From Psoroptes ovis (taxonomy: Eukaryota > Arthropoda > Arachnida > Sarcoptiformes > Psoroptidae), in the NCBI GenBank assembly GCA_002943765.1, contig PQWQ01000038.1:186001-250000 (forward strand): a stretch of 64,000 bases of DNA, written 5' to 3'. This document shows positions 10,157 to 21,851 of this stretch, piece by piece (positions within the stretch are counted from its first letter, which is position 1; the number at the start of each line of letters is the position of its first letter). The translations under genes were made by a program, and so were the position numbers. Under the pieces are notes generated by a model. It ran no database searches, was not told where the DNA came from, and saw only the letters and a program-made list of their open reading frames with translations.

Positions 10157-13100
10157 TTAAATTTGAATTTTTTTAATACAAAATTGTTGATCAGAAATAG
10201 TTAGACCAGGTATAATTGAATTCAATGGTCTCATATGTTGTTGATATTTTCGAATTTTTTCCGCTCTTTGTCGACGATTTTCGATTGGATTCGATTTGAA
10301 TATTAATACAGCTAATGATAATACACGATAAAATAATAGATTAAATAATAACATTTGTAAACAATGATAAAAATGATCATCATGATTGAGCATCATTACA
10401 TATAAGGTTGCTTGTATTTCTTTTGGGCCACAACGGCCAAAACCATATTGTAGAAGGATTGTTGCTTCATTCAGGAATCGACATATGGATAAATTTGATA
10501 ATAATTGATAAAAATAATGCATACGACCAATAGGATTGAAAAAATTTGATAAAATAACCAAAAATAGGAAAACTCCAATATTCGTTATAGTAAGTATTGT
10601 GAATTGTCCATTTGTTAGTAATGCAAATAAATGTCCCATACCTTGTATTGCAATGACTGAGATCAATACTAGTAGCACAAGCCACCAATAGATTCCCGGC
10701 CTAATTGGTTCATAAATATTTACTATTAATATATAAATCAATACGACCGGTATCATTGGTGTTATGTCATATAATGATTTCATAACATAATAAGCACCTG
10801 TACTGTACCAACCTGTTGAATTGAAACAAAAAATGTCATAAATCAATGATTTCATTTGAAATGAATAATTGAATTCGCACTAACCGTTTCGATGTTCATT
10901 GAAAAAATAGATTGATTCTTTTGAAAAATTCAATGACGTTTGTAGCACGACAATAAATAAAAATATTGAATTCAAATAGAAATTATAACGATAATTACTT
11001 GCTAAATCCATTTCACGTTCAATACGTTCTTGATTTTGATTACAAGTACTATTGAAATCATCTTCCATATTGATACAACCACTTGTGTAGGCTATTTTTT
11101 CACTAAAAAATGTACGTAATATAAGTCCATAAAATAAATAAATTGCTATGTAAATCATCAGTGATAACCATAGATAGCCTTTAACGTAAACCATATAACG
11201 TTGACATAGTATCGATACATCTTTTAAAGAAAATTGTGTTCGATTTAATTGAATACCATCGATAACTAATTGTGTTTGTTTCATCAAATCTTGTCCATCA
11301 TTACTATTCAATATTTGTTGTTCATTCAATTTTACTAATTTTTGTACAATTGAATCATTATAATGATATGATGAATATTTGATCAATTGTTCGATTGGAA
11401 ATTTTGATTTATCCATATCGACATTGATTTCGGGTACTTTTTCCAACTGTTGACTGATTTGATTTGGTGGTCCAGAGTAGATGGCAACGCCACCACGGGC
11501 CAATACATAACATTGATCAAACATCATTAAAATTTCAGTGTTTGGTTGATGAATGCTGGCCACAATTGTTAGATTATGACGATGTGCTAAACGTCTCAAG
11601 CAGGCTACTACAATGTATGCTGAATTCGAATCCAAACCACTTGTTGGTTCATCAATGCAGATGAGATTAGGCATACGTAAAGCTGTTAGCTCCAATGCTA
11701 ATGCTAATCGTTTTCGTTCGCCACCAGAACAATCTTGTACCAGCGTGTCTTCAGTGTCGCTAATGTCCAATTCGTCCAGCAAGGTTTTGGCTATTTTTTC
11801 ATGTTCAACCACTTGACCATCACTTTCTACATCACTATTTTTCAATCTTGATGCATACACTAAGCTTTGTTTGGCTGTCAGTCCAGGCAGCAAATGTCCA
11901 GAAACGTCTTGTGTGATGAAACAAATTCTAATCGGTGTAAACCGGCTTAAATAAATACGACTTTCTTCGGAAAGTTTAGTTTTATGACAACCATTCAACA
12001 CACGTAGTAAAGATGTTTTACCGGCTCCCGAAGTGCCCATCAATGCATTCATTGTACCGAAACGAAATTGTCCATGTAAATTACGTAGAATTAATTTCGA
12101 ATCCGATCGTACTGGACGTAATTCTTTGATTGAACCTGATGAGAAAAGATTCAGTGATCTCCATCCGACAATGATTTTATTACGTGAAAATTGTTCAAAT
12201 TGTTTCTCTTTTCCATGTTTGATTCGGCTAATTTCTGAAAGTTTGATTATTTTTACATCATTTGTGCTGAATCTGATACGATTTTGATCATAATCAATTG
12301 GAATCGGTTGTGCTTTACTTAATCCATTTGTAACCGCTGAATTAACGTACAGTTTATAGGTGTCGATTGATCTTTTTCGATTACCCCAACTGAATCGAAA
12401 ACACATTAATGCAAATGTCAACGAACGTATTATGAATATGTTGATGAATACTTGTATGAGTCTAGTATAAACATGATGTTCATCGATATTAAATTTCATC
12501 ATCATGATTGACATTTCTGTATCGGGATCACAACGATCAATACCATAAAATGAAAACATTAAACCATTCGATATTGGTTTTGTTGCTAAAATATTCGATA
12601 CAATCATCAGTATTGGTATATTCAGATGTGCTAAATTAATTAGATAACCATTGACTAGACTCAATTGTATGAACCATAATTGAGCCATTACTATTGATAT
12701 TTCTAATTGATCCAGAAATATTAAACTTAATAATTGTCCAAATGTTTGCATATAAACACATGATAACCATATGAAAAATGCAAAATGCCAAAAACGATAC
12801 CAATTGATGCGATAACCATCGATTTGATGATGTTCAGTAGGGAAATATATTAATATTGTAATGAATAGTGAAAACATTGTCACTTCGACTAGTCGTACCA
12901 ATACGAATGGCCAATAAAATGATGACATTGAATACCAGCCTTTTGTCAATGATTGATTCGAAAAAATTGATTGATTAATTGATCAAAATTGAGTTTGATA
13001 ATGTGTACAAACTACTTACGATTACGATGTTCATGTCGAAACATTTTCAACATTGGTGTAAATAGTATGGCACCAAGACCCAGCATTATGACGCCAAAAA

Positions 13101-14832
13101 ACATATTACAAAATGCTTGATATGCAATATAACTATCAGTGAATGCTTCATCATCTAATTGTTGTTGACAAGTACTGTATGTTGTTGAATTATCTTGATC
13201 ATTCAGTGGATAACACATTGATGGTCGTATCATACGATGATCGAATACGGTTGCTATGGTCAGTAAAAAGCAAGCATAAACTAATAATTGATATGATAAT
13301 ATACGGAAATCGACTACGAATACAATGTAAAATATACGATATAATTGAAGAAAAAAATCACGAATCGTAAATGTTTTCAATCGTCTTGGCATTCCTGAGC
13401 CATTTGTTAGAAATCTTAGTTGTTGTTGATTATCATTCAAATATTGATGTTGTTCGATTAATGTTTGATCAGCTAATCGGCTGACACGTGAATCATCAAT
13501 ACCATGACATGCTAATTTCAAATATTCTTCGACTGGTGGTCGATTACCTTCCACTTCGATCCCTAATTTTGATCGAAAATTTGGTCCAAGATTTGCCGGT
13601 GATCCAGCATAAATGGCTACACCACCTTTGGCTAAAATATAAAGTTGATCAAACATTCGCAATATTTCATCATTTGGCAAATGTATGGACACAAGAACTG
13701 TGATTCGATGTAGTGCGGTCAATTGTCGCAAGCATCGCATTACTTCTAACGCTGCTTGACTGTCTAAACCAGTGGTCGGTTCATCAATAAATAAAAATTG
13801 TGGTTTTCGATCGATTGACATCAATTCTTGGGCGACTGCAATACGTTTTTGTTCACCACCAGAACATTGTTCGAAACGACGTTCCAAACAACGATGATCA
13901 AGCATTAATTCGGCAATAGTCATTTCGATATGTTGATCAATTGTTTGACTGTTTGAACATTCAGAATTTTTAAAACGAAATGCAAATCGAAGAATTTCAC
14001 GAACAGTTAATCGGCCAATAATTGTTTCATGAACATGTTGTTCAATGAAACCGCATACCGGTATTTTACGTTCATTACGATTCACATAAATTTCGGACCC
14101 GACACACAAGTGTTGAATATTTCCATTTAGACAATTGAGCAATGTAGTTTTGCCAGCACCGCTAGGACCCATGAAACCAGTCATGGTTTGATAGCGGACA
14201 TGGCCATTTAAACGTCTTAATATCACTTTGGTTCTTTGTGTATTTGGCCACCATGGCCAATGTGGTGTTACTTCATATCGCAGATTTCTCCATGCTAATG
14301 ATACTTCACTATTTTTATTAATATTATTATTCATTATTACTTGGCCACTATTGTTCATTATGTTTGATGTTTGACCTTTCATCATTATCATTGGTTTTAC
14401 TTGATTTCGATCATTGAATGATGAAAATGATAGATTATTGATGGTCGTAATCGGCTGCGATGATGATGTTGCTTTCAATGTTGATGTTGTCGATGATGAT
14501 GTCGATGATTGATGTACAGATGTGGCCATCACTGAAAATGTTGTCGTCGTTGATGATGATGATGCAGATGAGGTGGATGATACTGATACTGATGATGATG
14601 ATGATGATGATGATGTTGAACCTGATGAAGACGATGACGATGATGATGAGGATAAGGTTTTCGTTGTTGGGGCTTTAATGTTTATACTTCCATAATTATT
14701 ATGATTATTTGCATTATGAGGATGATGAGGTGATAATTGATGATCATCGCAAGCCAATGTAGCCGAAGTAGCCAAAGGTTTCGCTACAAACCTTGCATTC
14801 GATACAAAATGTAATGGTAATGATGTTGGCAT
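10157..14832 (-). CDS. Full-size ABCG-type ABC transporter (NBD-TMD-NBD-TMD), 1507 aa
   Basis: Exons 14832-13020, 12939-10885 and 10812-10157; junctions keep frame and rebuild the family box HRN(R/G)WYS both times. Exon 1: Ser/Thr-rich leader (about 1-180), NBD1 with Walker A GPSGAGKTT (near 222), signature CSGGEQKR, Walker B FLFIDEPTTGLDS, H-loop SIHLP, and the start of TMD1. Exon 2, one open frame of 685 codons: the rest of TMD1, a linker, NBD2 (GTSGAGKTS, CSGGERKR, LICIDEPTSGLDS, SIHQP) and the start of TMD2. Exon 3: the rest of TMD2. Each half has the ABCG order (NBD before TMD), so it exports lipids, sterols or xenobiotics by family analogy. Animal ABCGs are normally half-transporters; the continuous exon 2 argues against two separate genes. 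Confidence 0.9.
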
Positions 14833-16949
14833 TTTTTTCTTGAATATTTTTGATTTCTTTTGTCACCAAATGATGATATTAAATATGTGAAATTTGGTTG
14901 GTTGGTTGGTCCACTATTATAATTACAATAATAATGGATTATAGATTTATTTTAATGATTATTATCAACCATAATTAACAAGTTTTCATTATTATTAACA
15001 CTTATGTTATGCACATAATATCAATTTTATAATTGCTTATATCCGTAATACATATAAATAACTGTGTGTTTATTTCGTTCGTTCGAAAACATTTTCGTAC
15101 ATTTATTTTATTTTATTTACTTATTTGTTTATTTATTTATCATTATTTTGATTTTCAAATTTTTCGTTGTCGTTGTTATTATTATTGTTGCAAATGATCC
15201 AAAATCACAGTGATAATCATTGTAATAAATAATAATACAAGGTGTATCAAGTTTCATTTCGTAGTTTTCAAATTAATTTTCATAGTTTTGCATTTGATTT
15301 TCATAGTTTTCTAATGTAATTTTCAATTGTAAAATTACGAAATTCAATTCAAAAATTACGAAATTCAACTTTAAAACTATGAATAAAAACTTTAAACCTG
15401 GTAATAACAATACATTTTTTGAAGAAAATATTAAACAATATTCACACACATTGTACGAACAAATTGTATGCAGGATTTTCGGATCGATGAATATATTAAA
15501 GAGTTGAACTTTGTTTGTTTCGTTTTGTTTTGTTTATTTTTCGGTATGTAAATTTCACATATACACATTCATATATATATTCAATGATTGTTATTTAGCT
15601 GCCATTCAGCCACAGCCACAGCCACAGCAGCAACAGGAAGGATTTCAAATGCGCTTTCTCTGTGTCTCTGTGTGTGTGTGTGTTTAATTTGAATATTTTA
15701 TTTCTTAGAAACCTTAGAAACACCAAAGATCATGTTGAATTGATCCATCATTGATTGGCCTGATGGACAAATATTTGAAGAAAATTTCATAAATAAACAA
15801 ATAAACAAATATCACATTTGACCATGGATTATTGTTATTATGGATGAATCATTGACGATCATTAATCATTGGCGATCATTGATGATGATGTATTTCATAT
15901 TCGAAGGATTTTCGGATCGGATTGAAATTTTTTCATTTTTTCGATGTTTGAAACTGTTGATTATTTCATTGTTGATGATGATCATCGATTTTTGTAGAAA
16001 CAATTTGTTTCATTTATATACAAATACACTCAAACAGCAACAACGATTGAAACACTTGGACACATTTTTGAAATATTTCATTTGGACACAAGGTGTTCAT
16101 TCATTGTGCACAAATACACACTTAAATACACAAATCATTCATTGATTATTGATGATGATCAACATCACCAGTAGTGTTTCGTAATCATGATTATCATCAT
16201 AATGAATTTATTATCATTGAATTTTGTGATCGATTTATTATTTATTTATTTATTCGAATTCGATTTATTTGAATTCGATTTATTCGAATCTCGTTAATTT
16301 TCGTTCGATTTTCGTTTGTTATTGTGAAGATAATTTTGACGTCAATTTTGGAATTGAAATTATTTCATTTTTCCACTTTATTTTCCTCGTATTTTGATTG
16401 ATTTGAATTGAATTGATTTGATTTAATTTGATTGATTAATTTGTGAAATTCGTTTGCTGCTGCTGGTGACTTTTGCATTGAATTATTTCTAAGGAAAAAA
16501 AATTGATTGAAACATTGCACAATCACCGAAGATTTCAACTTGAATAAATTCACTGATTAAGAACTGGATTAACACCTCTTGAACAAAGGTCACATTTCAC
16601 ACTGGTTTCAGAGGTGTTGGTGTGGTGGTTTGCTGGTTGTTGGTCATTTTGCTTTGTTTCAATTTTGGTTCATTTTCAATGATTTTTGTTTCCAAATGAT
16701 CAATGTTTACAAATGATCATGTCTCTTTGATTGTTTTTTGGAATTTTTTCGAACATCATTTGTGACTCTTTGAGCCGGAGGATCATTGAAGGATCATGGA
16801 TTGTTTGAGTTGATTCGATTCGATTTGATTTTGATTCGAAGAAAAGCTCAAAAACTACGTTGAATCATTATATCGGTATGTACGAAAAATCATTCGTTGA
16901 AACTCGAATACGGGAATAGCGTGTGTATTTCATTTCGTTTGACTCAAAG
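14833..16949. other. Intergenic between the ABCG gene and the candidate signal exon
   Basis: AT-rich, with an imperfect inverted repeat (15236-15404), a CAGCCA-type run (15605-15640), a (TG)n run (15669-15683) and short repeats of TTCGATTTATTTGAATTCGA type near 16245-16290. No convincing coding sequence. No MITE of the main family. Confidence 0.55.
15236..15404. repeat. Imperfect inverted repeat, possible other TA-flanked element
   Basis: Left end AAGGTGTATCAAGTTTCATT and right end AAACTTTAAACCTGG are roughly complementary; inside, CATAGTTTT/AAAACTATG and ACGAAATTCAA units recur. It is unlike the main MITE family. Could be a degenerate Tc/mariner-type MITE. Confidence 0.3.
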
Positions 16950-17094
16950 ATGTTCGTATTCGTTTCATGTTTAATGCTGCTGCTGCTGCTGCTGTTGTCG
17001 TCGTTAGTAGCCAATGGGCAGCAGCCGCCGACGACGATACAACAAGGGGATACGAAAAAACGCGGCCAAAAAATTGCCTTCAAAATTGAAAATG
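16950..17094 (+). CDS. Candidate signal-peptide first exon, possibly of the Beat-like gene
   Basis: From the ATG at 16950 the frame gives MFVFVSCLMLLLLLLLSS followed by LVANGQQPP, a textbook signal peptide with a likely cleavage after ANG, then a short Lys-rich stretch. The poly-Leu core is coded by CTG repeats. A possible donor at 17095 (G|GTGAAA) leaves one base, the phase needed by the Ig exon at 51612 (which starts with two bases of a split codon) and would rebuild a Gly. An alternative donor at 17104 has the same phase. Linking it across 34.5 kb is an inference; the exon could belong to another transcript or be chance. Confidence 0.45.
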
Positions 17095-17557
17095 GTGAAA
17101 ATCGTATTCGTTCGATTGTTGTGATTGTTGTTGATTGTGCTGTGTATTCATTCACTAAGACTAAGACCCAAGAGCTCTCTGAGACTATTACTTTTTCATT
17201 TTTCTTCTGATTTTGTTCTTTGATTGACTCATTTCACTTTCATTTTCATATTTTGACTCATTGTGCCTGCCTGCCTGCCAAACCACTTTCGAATACGAGA
17301 AAGAAAATGAATTTCGTTTTTCCTTTTCCCCTCAAATTGAACAGTGTTCACTTCACCTGTAATACTATCCACCTGTGAGTTTTAGTGTGTGTGTGTGTGT
17401 GGACGTGGATTTCGCGCGGCTCCAACCGGGTTATATCTGTGTGAACAAACAAAAAATGAAATTTGAGAGATTTTTCGTTCGTTTCGTTTCTTTTTTACTA
17501 TGGTCCACACACAGGCCATGACTATGGAAATGAAAGAGTGTTGAATTTTTACTTCAA

Positions 17558-17640
17558 ACGTTGTCCGAAAAGTTTATTCGGCTTAATCACAATTGAGAGT
17601 TGCTTGATGAAAATTGGTCAAAACTTTTCGGACACGCTTA
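17558..17640 (+). repeat. Hairpin MITE, class A
   Basis: Outer bases decayed: left begins AACGTTGTCCG, right ends GGACACGCTTA. Confidence 0.8.
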
Positions 17641-17774
17641 TATCAAATCGTTTCGCAATGAATCGTTTGATTTTTTTTTTATTTCTGAAATCTTAACTCT
17701 CAAATATGTATTTTGTGTGTGTGTGCCCATAGCACAGTGCACAGTTAAAAATGCATCAAAATCAGTCATAATTA

Positions 17775-17855
17775 ATAGGTTGTCCGCAAAGTTCTTGCCG
17801 TTTTTCGAATTGAAAAAAATTTAAAAAACCGCAAGAACTTATGGGACAACCTAAT
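17775..17855 (-). repeat. Hairpin MITE, class C
   Basis: Unlike termini: left GTCCGCAAAG, right complement GTCCCATAAG. Inner arms TTGCCGTTTTT/AAAAAACCGCAA. Confidence 0.88.
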
Positions 17856-18579
17856 ATTTGTCAAAAAAAATATGAAAATATGTCTGTTTGACTGACTGAT
17901 TGACTCTATTGCGATGATATTATTATGTGTGTTTAACCCACAATACACACACACATATAAACATATTAATCTCAATTTTTAAAGTTTGTTCATTTGATTT
18001 GTTCATGTGTTCGTTTTACCTCATAATTAAAATGTCAAACAAACAATTTTTTTTGCATAATTCGCTTACATCTTTCAAATATTAAGATTATAGCTGCTGC
18101 TCATGATGAGCCTGTAAACTTCGACCGATATCTTCAATGCTTTTTGATTTCGTTGATTTCATTTGAGTGAAATTAGCTTTCTCTCTCACATGCTCGAATG
18201 TAAGATGGCCACAATTATTTTCTATGATCGATCGAAACGGGACTTTGTTCCCCGAACACAAATCCATGTGAATTGAAAATGAACCTGGAAAATTGAAAAT
18301 GTCGGAAAAGAAATTTCAAAGAAATTCAAAGATATGTACAGCAGCAGTAGCATTGAATAATGTTAATTTCAGTTGAGAAAATACAAAGAAGAAATTAACG
18401 ATGACTACAATTAAATGTAATATTTGACTCTTTACACACTTTGAAAATATCGAATTGCGTAATACAATTTGTAAATTGCAAATATATCGATGTTTTGATG
18501 TGATTCAAAAACTTTCTCTCTTTCACACAATAACTAGTGCAGTAAGGCTATAAGTTAGTTGTTTAATTTCAATAGTATT

Positions 18580-18664
18580 CAAAGTTTATCCGAAAAGTTC
18601 ATTCGGCTTAATCGAATAGAGTTGCTTGATGAAAATCGGCCAAAACTTTTCGGACCACCTAATC
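18580..18664 (+). repeat. Hairpin MITE, class A
   Basis: Left end mutated (AAAGTTTATCCGAAAAG); right end GGACCACCTAAT with one base changed. Confidence 0.82.
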
Positions 18665-18903
18665 GAATAAGATAATTTTCCTCTGTTTTTCCCAAAATGT
18701 GTATATGCCCCACTCATCATCACTTAATTTGTTTTTGTGTGCATCCAATTTGTCTCATGGATCGATCATTTCTTAACTCTTCATAAGCTTCATTATCTCA
18801 GAGAAAATAATGATAAATTTGAAATTTTTTTCGAATAATTTTTGAATAATTTACTCGTAAATTGTTATAAATATTTATAACTAAATTATTTAATATTTAA
18901 CAC

Positions 18904-18984
18904 ATTAGGCTGTCCGAAAAGTTTTAGCCGATTATATCGTAGAAAATCATTGGAAAATCAGCAAAAACTTTTTGGACAACCTAT
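18904..18984 (-). repeat. Hairpin MITE, class B
   Basis: Left TTAGGCTGTCCGAAAAG, right CTTTTTGGACAACCTA. Confidence 0.88.
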
Positions 18985-19714
18985 TATATAACAATGACAT
19001 TCAATGTAATTGAAAATGATGATTGAAATGGTCAGAATATGGCCAAGAAGAGGATTGAAAAAGTGTTGAATCTTATTTGATTTATTTATTATTCCCATTG
19101 AAATTCAATGCCAAAGATTTTGCTGCCAACATTTGATATTGACAATTTAATTTGATTTTTTAAATTTTAGAAAAATTCAATGTCCAACCTGTTATCCACA
19201 GTTGTCAATGCCTAGAATTATTTATTTTCATTTTTGACAATGAAATCGATGATTTTACTTGAATAATTGTGTTTGACATGTCCGCCATTTCCTAGGCACA
19301 GCTTTTGAGCTTAGGATTTTGAATTGTCTTGGATTTTGATTGTCTTAGATTGGATTTTGGATTTTTCAAAAATTTTCCAACGAAAATCGATGACATAAGC
19401 CTTGACGACGATGACGATGGCATTCGATTACACATTTTTCAATCGATTCACGTGTTAATCAAATGATTGATTGCCAGCCAGCCAGCCAGCTAGCTAATCA
19501 AACAATTATCGAAATGTTGTCAGTGATTTATTGTGTCAATAATAATGATTATGACAATTGTCACTGATCGTTAAATGTGGAAAATTGTGCAATTTTTCAT
19601 ATTTTCATAATAATAATGATGGTGATAACAATAATCATGATAATGATTATCTCGTAATAAGTAAATAAATAAGAGCTTATGTGAGCCATGTTGTTAGTCA
19701 CCATTTATGAATGT

Positions 19715-19800
19715 ATTAGGGTTGTCCGAAAAGTTCATTCGGCTTAATCGAATAGAGTTGCTTGATGAAAATCGGCCAAAACTTTTCGGACAACAATCTA
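19715..19800 (+). repeat. Hairpin MITE, class A
   Basis: Left TTAGGGTTGTCCG with an extra G; right GGACAACAATCTA with a small insertion. Confidence 0.86.
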
Positions 19801-19923
19801 TTTGAATTATTTGAAATTATCTTGCAATGATGATGATTGCGATGACGATTTTTGACGATTGTCGATGATCATAATGAAGTAATGATGAATGATAATTGAA
19901 TAAATATTTAAATCTATGAATGT

Positions 19924-20005
19924 ATTAAATTGTCCGAAAAGTTCATTCGGCTTAATCGAATAGAGTTGCACATGAAAATCGGTCAAAACTTTTCGGACAA
20001 CCTTA
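19924..20005 (+). repeat. Hairpin MITE, class A
   Basis: Left TTAAATTGTCCGAAAAG; right TTTTCGGACAACCTTAA. Confidence 0.87.
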
Positions 20006-20701
20006 AAGATGGATTTTTTAATATATGTGTAATAATCACATCTTTTGAAATTTTACATATTTGTGAACGGGAAATTTTTAAGTTTATTTGATCCTGATCC
20101 ATTACTTTATTTCAAATTATGTAATTGAACTATGTCTCTGTGCAAGTTTGTTTGTTTGTGTTTGTACTCATAGCATAATCATTGATGTCAATGATATAAC
20201 GGTATATATGTGTGTATGTTTTGACGGAATTTTTCTTCGTCTGAAATTTTCAAAGACGAAGAAAAATAAGAAGAAAATATGTTTGACTTTTGCTTGCTTT
20301 TGAATCAAGTCTTTGGAGGATGAAGGCTCTCAAGAAATTCAAATTATTTCTTGAATTTGGCTCACCATTACACCATTTCATTTTCACAATTGAAAAATGA
20401 CTTAAGTTCAAGGTGATTTTCAATATTTTGTTGTTGTTTGTGAGTCGTTTGATACCGATTTAAATGGGGGCCAATCATACACTTTGAATGATGATGATGA
20501 TGCATTTGATTGAGGAAATTTTCTTTTGAAAAAATGAAAATTTCAAATTTTTCTTAGTTACGTATTAAGGGATTTACAATCGAATGATCGTTTCCTCTTT
20601 CGTAGTACTGCTTCGATCTAGTGAGCGATCGATCACACATATAAAGCTTTTGAGATTTTTTTCTTCTGAAAATTTCTACAAAATTGATTTGATTCATATT
20701 C

Positions 20702-20782
20702 AAAGGTTGTCCGAAAAATTTATTCGGCTCATTCGATAGAGTTGCTGAATGAAAATCGGCCAAAACTTTTCGGACAACTTTA
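20702..20782 (+). repeat. Hairpin MITE, class A
   Basis: Ends only 11 bp before the left inverted repeat of the mariner remnant, so the two insertions are side by side. Confidence 0.86.
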
Positions 20783-20793
20783 AATATTTCATA

Positions 20794-21551
20794 TCAGGTC
20801 TACTAATATGAAGTGAGCGTTCGGATATTAATTTACCTAGAGGGAGTATTTGTCAGGATAAAATTGAAATTATTTTTTTGTCTGTTAAATATGACATCTA
20901 TCGATAATTATTCATGCAAATCAAACGGATTAGTGGATGAATTCATATCTATTTATCGATTCAAAGATGTCAAGTTTTGTCCTAAAAATCCTTGATTCGC
21001 GGGAAACTTTGATTTGTTAATTTCACTTGAAAAAAATGCTACCCAGTGACATCAAATGCTTTTTGAAGCATATGTACATCATGCTCTATCAATATCGACA
21101 TGTTGAAGATAGTTTGCCATTCAGAAACAATGATTTTGATTGAAAAACGATAGGAATTTTTGCAGGAGGATTGGAGGAAAACAAAGTTTTTTTCACTGCA
21201 CGACAATTCACCTTCTCATAAAGGAAATACGGTTGAAAATGCAATCAAACAACTTGGATGGGAGTTGCTACCCCACCCGCTGTATTCGCCAGACTTGCCT
21301 CTATCTGATGACCATCTGTTTTCATCAATGAGATATGCATTCGTTGAGATTCATTCGAAAATGTCTAAAATTGGGTGCTTAATTAATCAGCTCAAAAGAC
21401 GACAGGTATTTTAGGAAGAAAATCCATAAGTCGCCTGATAGATGGTCGATATGTATCGAAAACGATGGTTCATATTTTGATTGAAATTTTCTTGCCTTAT
21501 CATCATTTTTTAATATTTTATTAAGCGCTCACTTCATATTAGTAGACCTGA
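20794..21551 (+). mobile_element. Internally deleted Mos1-type mariner element (758 bp)
   Basis: Perfect 26-bp terminal inverted repeats (20794-20819 and 21526-21551) start TCAGGTCTACTAATATGAAG and are flanked by TA on both sides (20792-20793, 21552-21553). The termini resemble Mos1-like (mauritiana subfamily) mariners, which are about 1.3 kb when complete, so roughly 500 bp is missing from the middle or N-terminal part. Surviving coding sequence is the C-terminal catalytic part. The TIRs are unrelated to those of the hairpin MITEs, so this element is not their parent. Confidence 0.9.
21160..21482 (+). pseudogene. Mariner transposase remnant, C-terminal part
   Basis: The frame at 21160-21414 contains LHDNSPSHKG and LLPHPLYSPDLPLSDDHLF, with exactly 34 residues between the HDN Asp and the SDD Asp, the D,D34D spacing of mariners. 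The first catalytic Asp region is absent. After 21414 the frame stops; another frame resumes with SPDRWSICIENDGSYFD, the usual mariner C-terminus, so there is at least one frameshift near 21410. It cannot make an active transposase. Confidence 0.88.
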
Positions 21552-21851
21552 TATTTTATTACCATAAGAATCTCAAAATCCATATGTTCTAAGATAAATA
21601 TCTTAAATTTATTCTCAGTGTGTCTTAATCCACTTGAGCCATAACAATGTGAAAATTTGAAAGCCAAAAACATGCCAAATATTTGTTTGTTTGTACATAT
21701 TTGTATTTGTATTATTTACATTAATCCAATTCCCTCATAACTATTGGATATCATTGTGTTATATGTCTTAGACATGATTAATTTTATTATTTCAACCATA
21801 ATTCTAAATGGTGCTATGAAATGTTTTTTATCAATTTTTAAATCTTAAAAC

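Larger units (their letters stand above)
17095..21851. other. MITE-rich noncoding stretch
   Basis: Holds seven main-family MITEs and the mariner remnant, a (TG)n run at 17385-17400, and a CCAGCCAGCCAGC run near 19475-19490. No host gene seen. Confidence 0.6.

Noticed and set aside
14460..14678. Met-rich plus-strand frame
   Set aside because: It is the antisense of the Ser-rich leader of the ABCG gene (GAT/ATG repeats read on the other strand).
15840..16145. 101-codon plus-strand frame upstream of the candidate signal exon
   Set aside because: Composition is ATT/GAT-driven with no domain, splice context or neighbours supporting a gene.
20794..21551. The mariner remnant as parent of the hairpin MITEs
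   Set aside because: Its terminal repeats (TCAGGTCTACTAATATG...) share no useful similarity with TTAGGTTGTCCGAAAAGTT; different family.
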